The notes: a model not told the origin generated them from the sequence alone. DNA of 64,000 nucleotides from Wolfiporia cocos (GCA_029448655.1 JACCLO010000013.1:2170001-2234000), one strand, 5' to 3'. Positions 35,522-47,212 are shown, numbered from the stretch's first letter. A program made the numbers and translations.

Positions 35522-37264
35522 CGATGGGCAACGTAGCAATGGGGACTCACAGGCTAGACAGGCACAATAGGGGCCCCGGGCCAGAGAGTCACGCAGCGAT
35601 AGTGAGAGAGGGACCACGTCCTATTGCCGAGAATCTTAGAGATGGGGAATAAGCCCCATCTCGTCGTAGTTATATACATGGCAGTTGAGACAACGAGCCC
35701 TACCCTAATGTGATGGCCTGTGCACCGTAACTAAGGGATCACGGGGAACATAATGTGACATGTAAGTAATGTGACCATATGTGTGGCACCTGATACGTGC
35801 GCTACCCTACAGCGCTAATCTACTGGGTCAGCTGATCTAGACAGAATGGAACGTGATGGAGAGGTGGCTAAGGCGCAGAGAGGCGCACGCGCACATAGCG
35901 GCGCCCATACAACCTATAGCGAGGGCTGTTACATATCCCTAAGGAAAGTTTGTGACAACGGGTATATCATATACGTATGCACAGACCATGCCTTTAGGGC
36001 TGGTCGCGATCTAGGTAGCGCACATCCCCTTATGTATATAAGCTAGCACCATCTGAGGCTTACACCTCAGACTTGGCAATCTCAACTTGGGCCTTGGCCC
36101 CTTGCTCATCTCTCATGCATGCTGGTCTGCAACTGCAACTCCCCCTCTTACCTTGTGTCACAGTTTTTACAGGCCTCAATATTCGCCCCTCTACCAGGCT
36201 TGAACCAACGGCTGTCACAGATTTATCTGGGGCTTACAGCATTTTTCCTACGATTATAGCAATTTATCCGGGATTTATATGTCTAACTACAAGTTATCTA
36301 CGGGTTAACTCCCATTGCCATACAACAAGTCCTTAACTGGGCTTATCACTGACATCAGCGCTAAACACGCTACTAAGCAACCTTGACACAGCATAACATG
36401 CTAGTCATAAGGCTTTACACTATCGCATCATCATCGGTAACCTAACGGTCCGATATCCACAATATGTCATACAAGCCCAGACTTAAGCAACGTCATCGCT
36501 ACGTCACCGGTCTCACCCGTCAGAGCTAGACCAACTACGTCATAAGGTTCTAGACCATAATGACATCACGAGCACGCCATTCTCACATGACCATGGCACC
36601 ATAGCATAATAATAGCACCAAGGCTATATTGCTATTGGACCGGTCCTTACAGACCGTCCTCATGGATCAGCCCTTGCCAATCCCCGGTCTTCTGCCATCA
36701 CAGCGAAGCCCAACCTCCGGACCTAGCCTCGTGGCCTAGTCCAACACATGTCCCGGTAACCCTCCGGTCCGGTACATTAACACATGCCACGGTACTTCCG
36801 TTCAATGGCATAGCTACCTCGGTGTCTCGCCTTGGTCAGCACACAAGGTCCGACCAATCGCCATTATACCGCAAGGTACCGGCAATTGGCCTTCCCTATA
36901 CCCAGGCTGCGCCCGCATTACTAAGAAGATAAGCAAGTAATTCCTCTACTACTATTGGTGTGGCCATTAGGGCCCATCACGGCCATTGTAGATAGAGTCC
37001 ATAAACATAAGATAAGATAAGCTTCGCCACTTGGCAAAGCCACATAACCCGGAATGGTATGTACTAGCTGACACAGTCCTACCTGGACTGTGGGACCGGC
37101 CCTGCCGGGGAACCCCTATACTTCTAACTCCTTATCTCCAGTGGCGAGCGAACGTAGGGCGGCGAGTCAGGCTGTATGGCGTTGCTCCCAGACTAGCTAG
37201 CTTAGAGTGAGATAGAGTGGTCGAAGGCGTCGGCAATACCCAATGGCGGAGAACCACCAGTACG

Positions 37265-37306
37265 GGACTTCTAATAGAAGTCCACTGGGAGTACCAAAGG
37301 TACTCC
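37265..37306 (+). repeat. Twin-hairpin module (copy in a B-like LTR)
   Basis: Stems GGACTTCT/AGAAGTCC (37,265-37,272 and 37,276-37,283) and GGAGTACC/GGTACTCC (37,288-37,295 and 37,299-37,306). Confidence 0.72.
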
Positions 37307-37380
37307 GCATGGGTAACGAGGGCAGGCAGCACACAGCGAAGGCAAGGAAGGGGCCTTGTGCCCAAAGTCGTAGAATCTCA

Positions 37381-37404
37381 AGAATGAGGAGTAAGCCTCA
37401 TTCT
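37381..37404 (-). promoter_or_regulatory. LTR stem-loop with a CTTACT loop, variant stem
   Basis: Stem AGAATGAGG/CCTCATTCT closes loop CTTACT on the minus strand, just downstream of TATATAA at about 37,412. Paired changes relative to AGATGGGG/CCCCATCT. Confidence 0.62.
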
Positions 37405-37725
37405 GTCGTGTGTTATATACATGTGTAGTGACTATCTATGGCCTGCCCTAAAGGCGTGGTCTGTGCACCGAGCCTAAAGGTCCATGTGATCTGTAACTAC
37501 TGTAACGTACATGTACATACTGTGACCGTGATGTGATGGGAGCGCGCTACCCCTAGCACCATACATCTTATCTTATCGTAATCTACTGGGTCTGGTGTCT
37601 AACACGGAGAGAGAGACGTGGAGGTGCTAACAAGGGATCCAGGGCCCGTGTGCGGTTGTAATAACCCCCTAAAATTCCTAAAAAATAGCAGGGCATGCCC
37701 CAGACCTAGATCTGTGACACTAGCT

Positions 37726-38117
37726 TGACACAAAACTGTGTCAGGCGTACTGTCATAATAGAGCCCTTGTCGCATATTGCAGAGGGGGTCCCCCAGACTA
37801 GCACGCGAGTGATTAACCAGTAAAGTGGGACTAGCCCATAGTCGAGAATGTCAAGTCTGAGCTGTAAGGCTCAGACGTCGCTAGCTTATATACATGAGGG
37901 ACGCTGTAAGGTACCGTGTCAGACCAGCCCTAAAGGTGTGGTCTGTGCGTATGCATGAGTCAGCCAATCACATGTATCTACATTACATAAGCAAGCCAGA
38001 CGCTGACCAGGGGGAGGGCTACGCATAACTGCTATACTACAAGTCGCAGATCACGTGACTGTACATACGATGAGACGAGGGATCGACCCCAAGGGGGGGC
38101 AGAATAAATCTGTGACA
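37726..38117 (-). mobile_element. Solo LTR, family C (short)
   Basis: TSD TAGCT at 37,721-37,725 and 38,118-38,122. Length 392 bp. Stem GTCTGAG..CTCAGAC lies near 37,855-37,876. Confidence 0.9.
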
Positions 38118-38413
38118 TAGCTAGTAGCACGTGACCATCCCTTAAACATGTATAGAACGATAGGGCTAGATGCCTTTACAATCTCTAGTTCTATTATTCT
38201 CGGCTTGCACCGTAGAATATCACCTCACCCCTGCTGCGCTGGATTATACCCTCACTGAGTTGCCTTTCACTCAAGAATACAGGCTTGGTGAGTCCCACGG
38301 TAGATCCGTGTCAACGGCCTAACTGCTCCCCTAGCAGCAATTCCCCCTTAGCCATGTCCACACTGCCAGTGAGTCATGTGACATAAGTAGATTAGATTAG
38401 ATATCATTGGACG

Positions 38414-39429
38414 TGACACAAGCTGACTTGTGGGACTCACCACCTTATGGTTCTTATGCAGACAAGGGGGCGAGGGATAGACAGCAAGCAGTAGGAGGTG
38501 AGAGGTGCTTCTACGGCGGTAGCCGAGAAGAATAGAACTAAGATATCAAGGCGTCTAGCCTTGGTCTTAAATATGTACAGGGATAGAGCATGTGCTACTA
38601 ACTAGTGTGTCTATCCTAAAGGAATGGTCAGTGCGCCCTAGCGGCGTGTGCTGACGTGTACGCTACTCTAGAATGACCGTGGAGGGCCGGTAATGGCCGG
38701 ACCAATAGGAATAAAGAGAGTGGTGGTGTCACCTTGCGGTGGACATGTGGAACGCAGGCGCAGCCTGGGTATATGGAAGGCCGGTTGTACCGGTACCTTG
38801 AGGGACTAAGGCTATTTGCCAGGCCCATGATGACTCAGGCCAAGAAGGCCAAGTGTGGCGTCATAGACCGGTGTCATGGACGGACCGGTGGTGATGTGGG
38901 AGTGAGGCCTTGCGGCTAGCTCGGAGATGTGGCAACGCCGGTGATAGAAGCATGAAGGTTGCATGGAGCCAGGACTAGAAGCCCGGAGGTAGGACTGTGC
39001 CGTTGCAGGAAAGTCCGGAGGTGGCATAGTACCAGTGCTAGAAGCGCGGAGCTTGGCTGATGCTGGTGATGCACGTGGTGGTCGTCAGGCTTTGCAGCGT
39101 GATGGACCGAAGGGGCATGGAGCTTAGTCAGCTGTTGTGCCATGTTGCCATTATTATGCGAGTGGCGCTCGCTGACGTAGAGAGCCTGGTCGACTTGTGG
39201 ACTCTAGACTCTATGATGTAGTGTGACGTAGCTAGGCTAGACCTTGCAGTTGAGCTGGAGCTATGGGTCACGTGTGGGTTAAGGCCTATTCGGCCGTAAG
39301 GTTCCGTTGTATAACCTCAGCAGGTGCGGCATGGTGGGATAAGTCCTGGATAACTTCGTAGAGGCTGTAGAAGGCCAGATAATATGCTATAAATGCGCGA
39401 AAAATATGCTATGTCCCAAATCTGTGACA
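38414..39429 (-). mobile_element. Solo LTR, A-like 3' end with E-like 5' end
   Basis: TSD GGACG (38,409-38,413) against GGATG (39,430-39,434), one C-to-T difference in a CpG. Length 1,016 bp. The right end TGTCACAGATTTGGGACA (minus strand) is E type, while the left third matches A, another recombinant-looking LTR. Confidence 0.82.
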
Positions 39430-39532
39430 GGATGTAGGTAGCACCTGGCACTGTGACCTACTTACATAATGTCACAGAATGCCCGGTAGGGGCTACTCGA
39501 CATCCCTCGTGTCACGAATTCTTGTGGCATTG

Positions 39533-40183
39533 TGTCACAGACTTATCTGTGACGCCTCAACCCCTAGCCCAATCCTCCAAGCTTTTGATATGTCGCCTAG
39601 GACCTATGAATTCAGGGCCCCAGACTAGCAAGGTAAGGATATATGATATGAGGACTAAGAGGGAGAGAGGGTCTTGTTCAGACAGAGGAAGGTGGGGACA
39701 CGCCGCCTATCACACTCAGAGCCTGTCGGCTTAAGAGAGCGGATAACACTAATAATCAAGCTAGGGCAGAGTGCCGCTAGCATGGAACTTTATATACATG
39801 CAACGCATCGTAGACTATTTGTGTACCCTAAAGTACGTGGTCTGTGTGCGGCACGTATTCGTAATGATTGCGCCATAGTGATGCGATATAATCACATGCC
39901 AGTAATGGCACATGACGATGAGATCATAAGTGCACGCCAGTAATGGCGGCACGTGTCGTTAAGGCGATAAGATCGCGCCTGTATATACTATTTAATCTAA
40001 GGAGACTAGATAGTGAAGTGAGATAAGATAAGGTCACATGCCATGAAGGCACGTGACCCGAAAACGTTAGTGAAATTGTAACGTTAAGAATTGTGGGCCC
40101 AATAATGGGCGTAAATGAATGATATAAAGCCCTGTAATGGGCGTAGATAATTCGTTAGAAGGTATGCCGTAGAATCCGTGACA
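39533..40183 (-). mobile_element. Solo LTR, minor family
   Basis: TSD CATTG at 39,528-39,532 and 40,184-40,188. Length 651 bp. Its 5' half (right side) is AT-rich, with repeated GTAATGGC and GATAAGATAAG words, unlike A, B or C. Confidence 0.88.
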
Positions 40184-40357
40184 CATTGTAGGTACCTCCC
40201 CAGCGGGGCTCGAACTAGCATACTTACGTTCTGTCACAGTTCGTTCTTTCTGTCTACATCCCTCGCTATTGGTTCATAGGCGCCGCTATGCGCGCGCGCG
40301 CTTCCCTGTCCTTCAGCCACCTCCAGCGTCTCTCCCTCTTGCCGTCTAGATCAGCTG

Positions 40358-41455
40358 TGTCACAGATTTATCTGGGGCTTACAGCATTCTTCCTACGATT
40401 ATAGCAATTTACCTGGGATTTATACGTCTAACTACAAGTTATCTACGGGTTAACTCCCATTGCCACCACGACAAGCTCTTAACTGGGCTTATCAACCACA
40501 TGACTAGCTTACGTAACGCTACGGTACAACCACGTCCAATAGCAACACTACAGCATACGTCATACAGGTCTCGCCCGTCAGAGCAAGACCAGCCACGTCA
40601 TAGATCGTAGATCATAATGATAGGCCGAGCGCGGCACGCTCGCATAATAATGTCCACATGTACAAACAGTGCCTCGCGGCCTTGTACTATTGGGTCAGCC
40701 CTCACGGCTTCCCACCGCCATAAGATCCTCGATCACAATGGCACCTCAGGCGCGCCACGCCTTCGCATAATAATGGCAACACGGCCAAATAGCACTATAT
40801 TAGCACCAAGGCAATATCGCTATAGGCTCGGCCTTCTCGGCCATCCCACGGACTCGGCGTTCTCCAAGTCCCGGGCTTCTGCCATCACGGCGTTGCCCAA
40901 ACACCGGTCCTCGCCTCACGGCTAAGACCAACATACGCCCCGGTAACCATCCGGACTGGGCTGTAACACATGCCACGGTACTTCCCGTCCAATGGCATAA
41001 CGACCTCGGCGTCTCGCCTTGGTCATCCTACGAAGACCGGCCAATCGCCATTATACCTCATGGTATCCGGCAACCGGCTTCTCCATATACCCGGGCTGTG
41101 CCCGCGTTCATATGATAATATATACAAATCCCTCTCCTACGATTGGTGCGGCCATTAGGGCCCATCACGGCCATTGTAGATAGAGTCCATAAACATCAGA
41201 TAAGATAGTGCTTCGCCTCTTGGCAAAGCCACATAACCCGGAATGGTAGTACTAGCTAGTAGCACGTGCCATCCGCATAAACATGTATATAAGTAGGGGC
41301 TTGACGCCCTATAACTTCAGTTCTATTCTTCTCGGCGTACGCCGTAGAAGAACCTCCTACCTCCTGCTGCGTCTGATAACCTCTACCTCACCTAAGTCGC
41401 CTTAGTTCATCGCAAGGATACTGGCTTGGTGAGTCCCACAGAGCCATCTGTGTCA
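40358..41455 (+). mobile_element. Solo LTR, family A, innermost of the nest
   Basis: TSD AGCTG at 40,353-40,357 and 41,456-41,460. Length 1,098 bp, uninterrupted. TATATAAG lies near 41,285. Confidence 0.93.
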
Positions 41456-41773
41456 AGCTGACTTAGTAGATAGTAGCGCTGTAGGGTGGCGCGCGTATCC
41501 GGTACTCACGTTACGGTCACATTAGTTACATCCAGCGTCACTAGCACATGACTCCTTAGATACAGCGCACAGGCCTCATCTTTAGGGTAGTACTAGTGTT
41601 CCCATCGCTCATGTATATAGTACGACGGAATGTGGGCTTACTCCCCATTCCTAAGATTCTCGACAACTGGGCTAGCGCCCCTTTCTTGCATCTTACTGTG
41701 TGCGACCGACTCGCTGGGCTTTGCCCCTCTCTTGACTGGTTGGTACCCCGCGCCTCGCCTCGCCTCGCCTAGT

Positions 41774-41815
41774 GGAGCACCATTGGTGCACCCAGCGGAC
41801 TCCTTTCAGGAGTCC
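41774..41815 (-). repeat. Twin-hairpin module (copy in a B LTR)
   Basis: Stem GGAGCACC/GGTGCACC with one mismatch (41,774-41,781 and 41,785-41,792), then GGACTCCT/AGGAGTCC (41,797-41,804 and 41,808-41,815). The order of the stems is reversed relative to 34,915, as expected for the opposite orientation. Confidence 0.65.
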
Positions 41816-42699
41816 CGTTGGCGTCTTGGGCCGTTGCACCTGCAAAGGCCTCTGCGGTCCTCGTCCATTGGACGGGACGTTGGCTTAGCGTTGGGGATGC
41901 GCCCTTTTGGGCTTGCGACCAGAGGCCTTCCCGGCATGTTAGCCGGTCCCACAGTCTTGAGGTAAGACTGTGTCACATTCAGTAGTCACATGACCCAGTC
42001 TGCATAGTGTAGTGGCTACGTGTCGCCTCTACCCCTACGGTCTTACCACGTGCACCTCTTAGATACATGCTTACCTAAGGCCCTTAGTTACTCTGCTCAG
42101 GCCTCTGCCTTTAGGGCGGGCCTGCCTCTCATAGTGTGGCTGCCTCTCATGTATAAGTAGCATTGACTGAGGTCTTACAACCTCAGTCTTGGCAATCTCG
42201 ACGTTGGGCTTAGTCCCTCTCTACTCTCACTTTGCATGCTAGTCTGGGGGCCTCCTTAGTGACTTCGTCTCTAGGGTGAGAGGAGACCTTAGAGTGACAC
42301 CACAGGACGTCACTTGCCCCTTGACCCAAACATAGTATGCTCAGTACAGTATTGTGTCACCTCGCCTTGGCCTTAGGAGGCTGCATCCGTGGGCGTGGCG
42401 GCTTCCTCTCCATCACCACCTCTCTGTCACTCCCTAGATACTGTTTAGACCACCTGACCTTGTAGATAGGCGCTCCAGGGTAGCATGCGCTCGTGCATCA
42501 CCACGTTATGGTCACTCCCTGTCATGATAGTAGTTACAGTTATGCTTATGTGCCCTTACCTTAGCCACTAGGGCAGTGCTGCGCACAGGCCAGCACTTTA
42601 GGGTAGACACATCATGCTCCTCCTGTACATACTTAAGGGTAGTGAGATGGGGCTTACTCCCCATCTCTGAGATTCTCGATGTCTTGGGCATAGCCCCTT

Positions 42700-43263
42700 T
42701 GTCACAGTTTTTACGCTGTGACATGGCCCTGCTATTACTTTGATTTTACAGGGTTATCTGGCCTTCGTGCGGCCCCTGGATCTTACCGTAGCACCTCCGC
42801 GTTCCTCCCTCTTACGTTAGACGCCAGACCCAGTAGATCATGATAAGATAAGATGTACGGCGCTAGGGGTAGCGCGCATCCACCACGTGTCTGGTCACCA
42901 TGTTACATGTTACGTTACTTACTGCAGCGCCTCGGTCACTTCTGCGCACAGACCAGTTACCTTAGGGCAGCCATTACTGGCTTGCGGTGTATCATGTATT
43001 TAAGACGTAGGAAGATGGAGCTTACACTCCATCTTTAGGATTCTCGGCAAGTGGGCACTAAGGCCCCTTTCTATCCTTCGCTGTGTGCGCCTGCATCTGT
43101 CGGTCCCCGACATGCTCGTCTCACTTCATACCTGCTAGTCTGGGTAGCTGCGCCATACATCCTGACCAGCCGCTCGACCTCCGCTTGTCACTGAAGACCA
43201 AGGAGTTAGAGCGTTAGGGGGTATCCCCGCTAGCGCGGTCCCACAGTCGGTAAGACTGTGTCA
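42700..43263 (+). mobile_element. Solo LTR, B-like (same group as 10,658)
   Basis: TSD CCCTT at 42,695-42,699 and 43,264-43,268. Length 564 bp. Stem AGATGGAG/CTCCATCT with loop CTTACA is at 43,013-43,034. The 3' hairpin CACAGTC/GACTGTG is at 43,242-43,260. Confidence 0.92.
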
Positions 43264-43536
43264 CCCTTTCTCACAACCTTGACTGTGTGTGCGCCAGCTG
43301 CCTGGGTCTCTCCCTCCTCGCCTCACTCGTCTGGGTGGTACCTTAGCCAAGGGCCTTCACTAGCAACCTGAGCAGGTCCCTCTAGCACATCCATCAGCCT
43401 TAGGACGCAAGCTGATGCACTTGCGTCTAGGGGGTTTCCCGGCCTGTGGGCTGGTCCCACAGTCTCCGTGAGTCTGTGTCACATAACCCTATGCACATGA
43501 TCTCATTATGCGAATGTTCTAGATACTTAGGGGTAT

Positions 43537-44183
43537 TGACACAAACAAGCTGTGGGACTCACCAATAAGCGATATGCTTGAGATGCGATATAGAGCCTAG
43601 GGGGAGGGGCTAGTCTGAGTGCAAGGGAAGTGTGTGTGACTCGATGTGAATACAGAGAACAAGTCTGAAGATATCCGAAGGATAACCTCAGCTTATATAC
43701 ACATTTATGCAGCAGCCTCTATGGTCCTGCCTTACAGTATATGGTCTGTGCACCTTACGGCGAAATACAGCTAAGTCCTAACTACCTAGTAGACCATGTG
43801 CGCCGGTAATGGCCGCACCAGTAAGAAACGGTGTTTGGATGTGTAGCTAATGTGGCATCGTACAGTGACTAAGCCTGGTCAGCACTAATGACATAGCCTG
43901 GTCGGGATATGAGTCAGACAGTGCGTTGGCATGTGATAAACAACGGGGCCAAAGTATGTAAGCGTTGTGACATGTCCTGGTATCGGGGATTAGTAAGACG
44001 CGTGACTTTGGAGAATAGCCCGCTGAGCTAATGTGCCATGACTAGCATGTTATGTACATGTTGTTTGTGCAGGTGTATGTGTATACGGGTGCTTAGCAGC
44101 GTAACCGTAAATATGCTCGTAGAAATACCAGAAAAATAGGTAAAAATATGGAAAAAATGGTAATATGTCCCAAAACTGTGACA
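43537..44183 (-). mobile_element. Solo LTR, family E
   Basis: TSD GGTAT at 43,532-43,536 and 44,184-44,188. Length 647 bp, uninterrupted, the cleanest E copy. Confidence 0.92.
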
Positions 44184-44496
44184 GGTATTTCACATAGCGT
44201 GCACAGACCACCCCTCTAGGGTGGGTCTCATCTCTTAGTGTAGCATTCCCTTTTGTATATAATATGCACAACTGAGGTCTTACAACCTCAGTCCAATGAT
44301 ACTTGGCTTGGGGTGCATGTGCCCCCAGTCTTACATCTCATCTCCCTGTCTGCCATCTGCAACACCACCCACTTCTCTCAACCCTCACTAGTCTGGGACT
44401 ATGGCTTTAGCAAGACCCTCGCTAGCGCAATATAGGGTGACACTTAGAGTCTAGGGGTTAGGTGGTAGACATAGACTGTAAGTCTGTGTCACCTTG

Positions 44497-44664
44497 CTAG
44501 TCTTGGGGTTTTAGTACGTTTTACCCTCGACTTACGATCTCAAGGTGATATCATAGAGATTAGGACAATGGCACCAGTACACCGATAATCAAGAGGTGTA
44601 GTTTGTGTCAGAAGAAGAGGAGGATCACCTCAATGCCAAACGGACGCTCGGATAGTTCACCATC
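44497..44664. other. Short unassigned segment between LTRs
   Basis: Near 44,595-44,650 the plus strand reads SEEEEDHLNAKRTLG then a stop, faintly like the region around a gypsy reverse transcriptase (E-E-H motif), too short to be sure. It may be the host into which the neighbouring LTRs inserted. Confidence 0.25.
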
Positions 44665-45172
44665 TGTCACAGAATAGTACGTTTCGTTTACATCCCTCGC
44701 TACGGTCCTACGGGCGCCGCTATACGCACGACGCCCCTGTATCCCCTAGCTACCTCTACGTCTCCTCCCAGACTCCGTCCAGATCACCTGACCGTTAGTT
44801 AGCGCTGCAGGGTAGCGCGCGTTATCAGGTACTCACACTAGGGTCACATTTGTTACATGATCGTTACTGTCACCTGACCCCGTAGTTACATGGTGCACAG
44901 GCCATCACTTTAGGGCTAGACCGGTAGTACACATGCACATGTATATAACATACGACGAGATGGGGCTTACTCCCCATCTCTAAGATTCTCGACATTGAGC
45001 TTAGGCTCCTCTCTCACAACTAGACTGCATGTGCACCAACTGCTAGTGACTCTCCCTCCTCGCCTTGCTCGTCTGCGTGTCGCCTTAGCCAGTCTCTGTC
45101 ACCCCTGCAAAGGATGTTAGGCAGGTCTTGGCGACTGGTTGCACGTCTACGCCTTGACGTCTAGGGACTCTC

Positions 45173-46180
45173 TGTCACAGAATATCCTAGGGGGTATTGT
45201 AACATCTCTCGCTATAGGTTTTATGGGCGGCGCTAGGCGTACGCCGCTCCTCTAGGCCTCAGCCACCTCCACGTACGTCTCAGAGTCTGTTAGGTCACCT
45301 GACTGTTAGGTTAGCGCTGTAGGGTAGCGCGCGCCTCAGGTAGCTCACGTGTAAGGTCACATTATGTATCACATGTAGCGTAGCATCACGGTCACCTTAG
45401 TTACATGCGCACAGGCCAGTACTTTAGGGTAGCCCGCTCCGCTGTCTCATACATGTATATAAAATACGACGAGATGGGGCTTACTCCCCATCTCTAAGAT
45501 TCTCATCAACTGGGCTTGGCCCCTTTCCTACTCGCGCTCTGTGTGACTCCGCCCTTGGGGCGTCCTCTGCTTCTTGACGCTAGCCAGCATGTCAACATAA
45601 GTATCCTGCCGACGACTTCCTCATTCCGAGGGAATGCCTCTGTCACAGTTTATTCTGTGTCATTTAGGTACGCCCCCACCAGGGCTCGAACTCGCGTACT
45701 TACGTCTAGTAGTCACGTGTCCTGTACGCTGCGTAGTATAGTGGCTAAGTTACCTTAGTAGTGCCCCCCTTAGTTATCATGTGCACAGCCCCCTTAGATA
45801 CTAGCGCCGCCCCTTAGCTACGCACGGACCTACTTTAGGGTAGCTACATACGTCTGTGCTGCGACGCTCCTCATGTATATAAGGCTGCATAGTCTGAGGC
45901 GTACTCCTCAGACTTGATATTCTCGATGTTGGGCTAGTCCCTCTCTACTCCCTCATGCGTGCTTGTCTGCAACCGTGACACTACTCCTCTCTCTTGTCTA
46001 AGACTGGTCACCTTATGACTTAAGCAACACCCAGAGGACGGTCAAGACCTTACCAAGTACGTTATGACAGTATTGTGTCAGCCTCTGTGTTTACCGCTGC
46101 TAGCTGGGTCTTGAGGTGCAAGACCTTGGGGGTTATCCCCTGCCTATGGGCAGGTCCCACATCCGAGTACGTCTGTGACA
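45173..46180 (+). mobile_element. Solo LTR, family B, interrupted by a C copy
   Basis: TSD CTCTC at 45,168-45,172 and 46,181-46,185. Net length 563 bp. Confidence 0.92.
45641..46080 (+). mobile_element. Solo LTR, family C
   Basis: TSD GCCTC at 45,636-45,640 and 46,081-46,085. Length 440 bp, uninterrupted, the reference copy. It has GGGCTCGAAC near 45,683, GTAGTATAGTGGCTAAG near 45,731 and stem AGTCTGAGG..CCTCAGACT after TATATAA near 45,876. Confidence 0.94.
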
Positions 46181-46230
46181 CTCTCCCCGGCTTGTGAGCC
46201 GGTCCCACAGTCTCTTGTAAGTCTGTGTCA

Positions 46231-46557
46231 CAAATATCCCTGGTGGGCCCGCTCTGGGGGGTACGGAGTCTGGGAATAGTCGGTTGTTGGATGTCGTATA
46301 GTCACTGTACTTGATGATGACCTGCTGATGTGGCGTTACACCAATGCGCTTCACATACCCACTGGTCATAGGGGTTTTGCCACCCAGGAGGTACATCTAG
46401 GGTACATATGAGTCTCCAAGCTATCCGTTAGGAGGGTGGACTTCGTCTTCCACTCCTCAGTAGGCCATTGTCAAGGCAATGCTTAGTGGGGGCTGGCATA
46501 CAACTGCCGACCTCTGTTCAGGAGGCTGCCCCGCCGTGTCACACAACCTATTTAAAT
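46231..46557. repeat. Unassigned repeat relic, second copy near 4.5-5.2 kb
   Basis: Shares ordered words with 4,860-5,140 (CATACCCACTGGTCA, CCACCCAGG, CTTAGTGGGGGCT, GGCTGCCCCGCC). The longest frame is minus strand, 87 codons, with no known domain. Confidence 0.4.
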
Positions 46558-46637
46558 GACACAGACTTGCCTCAGTGTCATACCCAACCGCTACTCTTGT
46601 CTCCTAAGGTCCTAATGTCATCTATAGGTGTGTTGCA
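46558..46637 (-). mobile_element. Left part of a minus-strand C-type LTR
   Basis: Left end TGACACAGACTTGCC. C-type sequence resumes at 47,213-47,516 after the B copy, with stem TCTGAGGT..ACCTCAGA near 47,330 and TATATATA near 47,352. A possible right end is GCGACA at 53,528, but flanks do not match. Confidence 0.45.
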
Positions 46638-46642
46638 GTACT

Positions 46643-47212
46643 TGTCACGGATATCCCATAGGGGGTCCACTACATCCCTCGCTATGTAGTATGGGCGCCG
46701 CTGTATGTGCGCGTGCTCCTCTCTCCTTAGTTACTTCCTCGTTGTGCCCTAGACACCTCCACAGACCACCTGACCATGTAGATGAGCGCTCGTCAGGGAG
46801 CGCGTGTACCAGGTACATCACGTGTAAGGTCACCTCTTAGTTACATGTAGCGTATCATCACGGTCACCCATAGTTACTGCACACGGGCCGCTACTTTAGG
46901 GTATACCAGATCCGCTGCCTCCACATGTATATAAGCAGTAGCAGATGGGTCTTACAACCCATCTTTGAGATTCTCGTCATAGGGTTTAGGCCCCTCTCTT
47001 ACAACCATCTGCGTGACTTCTGGCCTGGGGCCCTATACCATCTGCCTTGACTGGGAGTCAGCCTGCTAAGTCAGCGTACACTAGGGATGTGGTTAGGTAC
47101 ACCCACCCATGTAGCCTCTCCGCTCACTGCTGGTAGGATGGCTTGTAGTCTTGTACAGGCATGTAGGATCCCCCCTGAGCCCAGGGGTCGCACAGACTGT
47201 AAGTCTGTGACA
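46643..47212 (+). mobile_element. Solo LTR, family B
   Basis: TSD GTACT at 46,638-46,642 and 47,213-47,217. Length 570 bp, uninterrupted. Confidence 0.94.

Larger units (their letters stand above)
34741..35957 (-). mobile_element. Solo LTR, family B, interrupted by a B copy
   Basis: TSD ACGGG at 34,736-34,740 and 35,958-35,962. Net length 653 bp, longer than usual partly because it carries the twin-hairpin module (34,915-34,956). Confidence 0.9.
37069..37719 (-). mobile_element. Solo LTR, B-like variant, with a twin-hairpin module
   Basis: TSD CTAGC at 37,064-37,068 and 37,720-37,724. Length 651 bp. The 3' half resembles B, while the 5' terminus (right side, CCAGACCTAGATCTGTGACA) is its own, suggesting a recombinant family. 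Confidence 0.88.
36213..38313 (+). mobile_element. Solo LTR, family A, holding two LTRs
   Basis: TSD ACGGC at 36,208-36,212 and 38,314-38,318. Net length 1,048 bp. The two insertions sit 6 bp apart in the original sequence. Confidence 0.92.
40232..41975 (+). mobile_element. Solo LTR, family B, fourth shell
   Basis: TSD CGTTC (40,227-40,231) against CATTC (41,976-41,980), a G-to-A change in a CpG. Net length 641 bp, lengthened by CTCGC repeats near 41,750-41,770 and a twin-hairpin module. Confidence 0.85.
39510..42359 (+). mobile_element. Solo LTR, family C, third shell
   Basis: TSD CCTCG at 39,505-39,509 and 42,360-42,364. Net length 445 bp. It holds LTRs at 39,533 and 40,232. Its hairpin is at 42,165-42,188 (GACTGAGGT..ACCTCAGTC, loop CTTACA). 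Confidence 0.92.
39470..43481 (+). mobile_element. Solo LTR, family B, second shell of the nest
   Basis: TSD CATAA at 39,465-39,469 and 43,482-43,486. Net length 588 bp after removing 39,510-42,359 and 42,700-43,263. Confidence 0.9.
36156..44491 (+). mobile_element. Solo LTR, family C, outermost shell of a five-level nest
   Basis: TSD CCTTG at 36,151-36,155 and 44,492-44,496. Net length about 540 bp. Four LTRs were inserted directly into it (36,213; 38,414; 39,470; 43,537), and these contain further ones. Its own TATATAA near 44,247 and hairpin GACTGAGGT..ACCTCAGTC lie past the last insertion. Confidence 0.88.
44665..46230 (+). mobile_element. B LTR holding a B LTR, TSD not matched
   Basis: Starts TGTCACAGAATAG and ends AGTCTGTGTCA. 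Net length 553 bp. Flanks CCATC and CAAAT differ. It is followed by TGGTGGGCCCGC after 8 nt, which begins TGG as a primer-binding site would, so it could be a 5' LTR of a decayed element. Confidence 0.7.

Noticed and set aside
36156..44491. CRISPR-like array from the recurring short motifs
   Set aside because: The spacing is irregular, the repeats are LTR parts of hundreds of bp, and the genome is eukaryotic.
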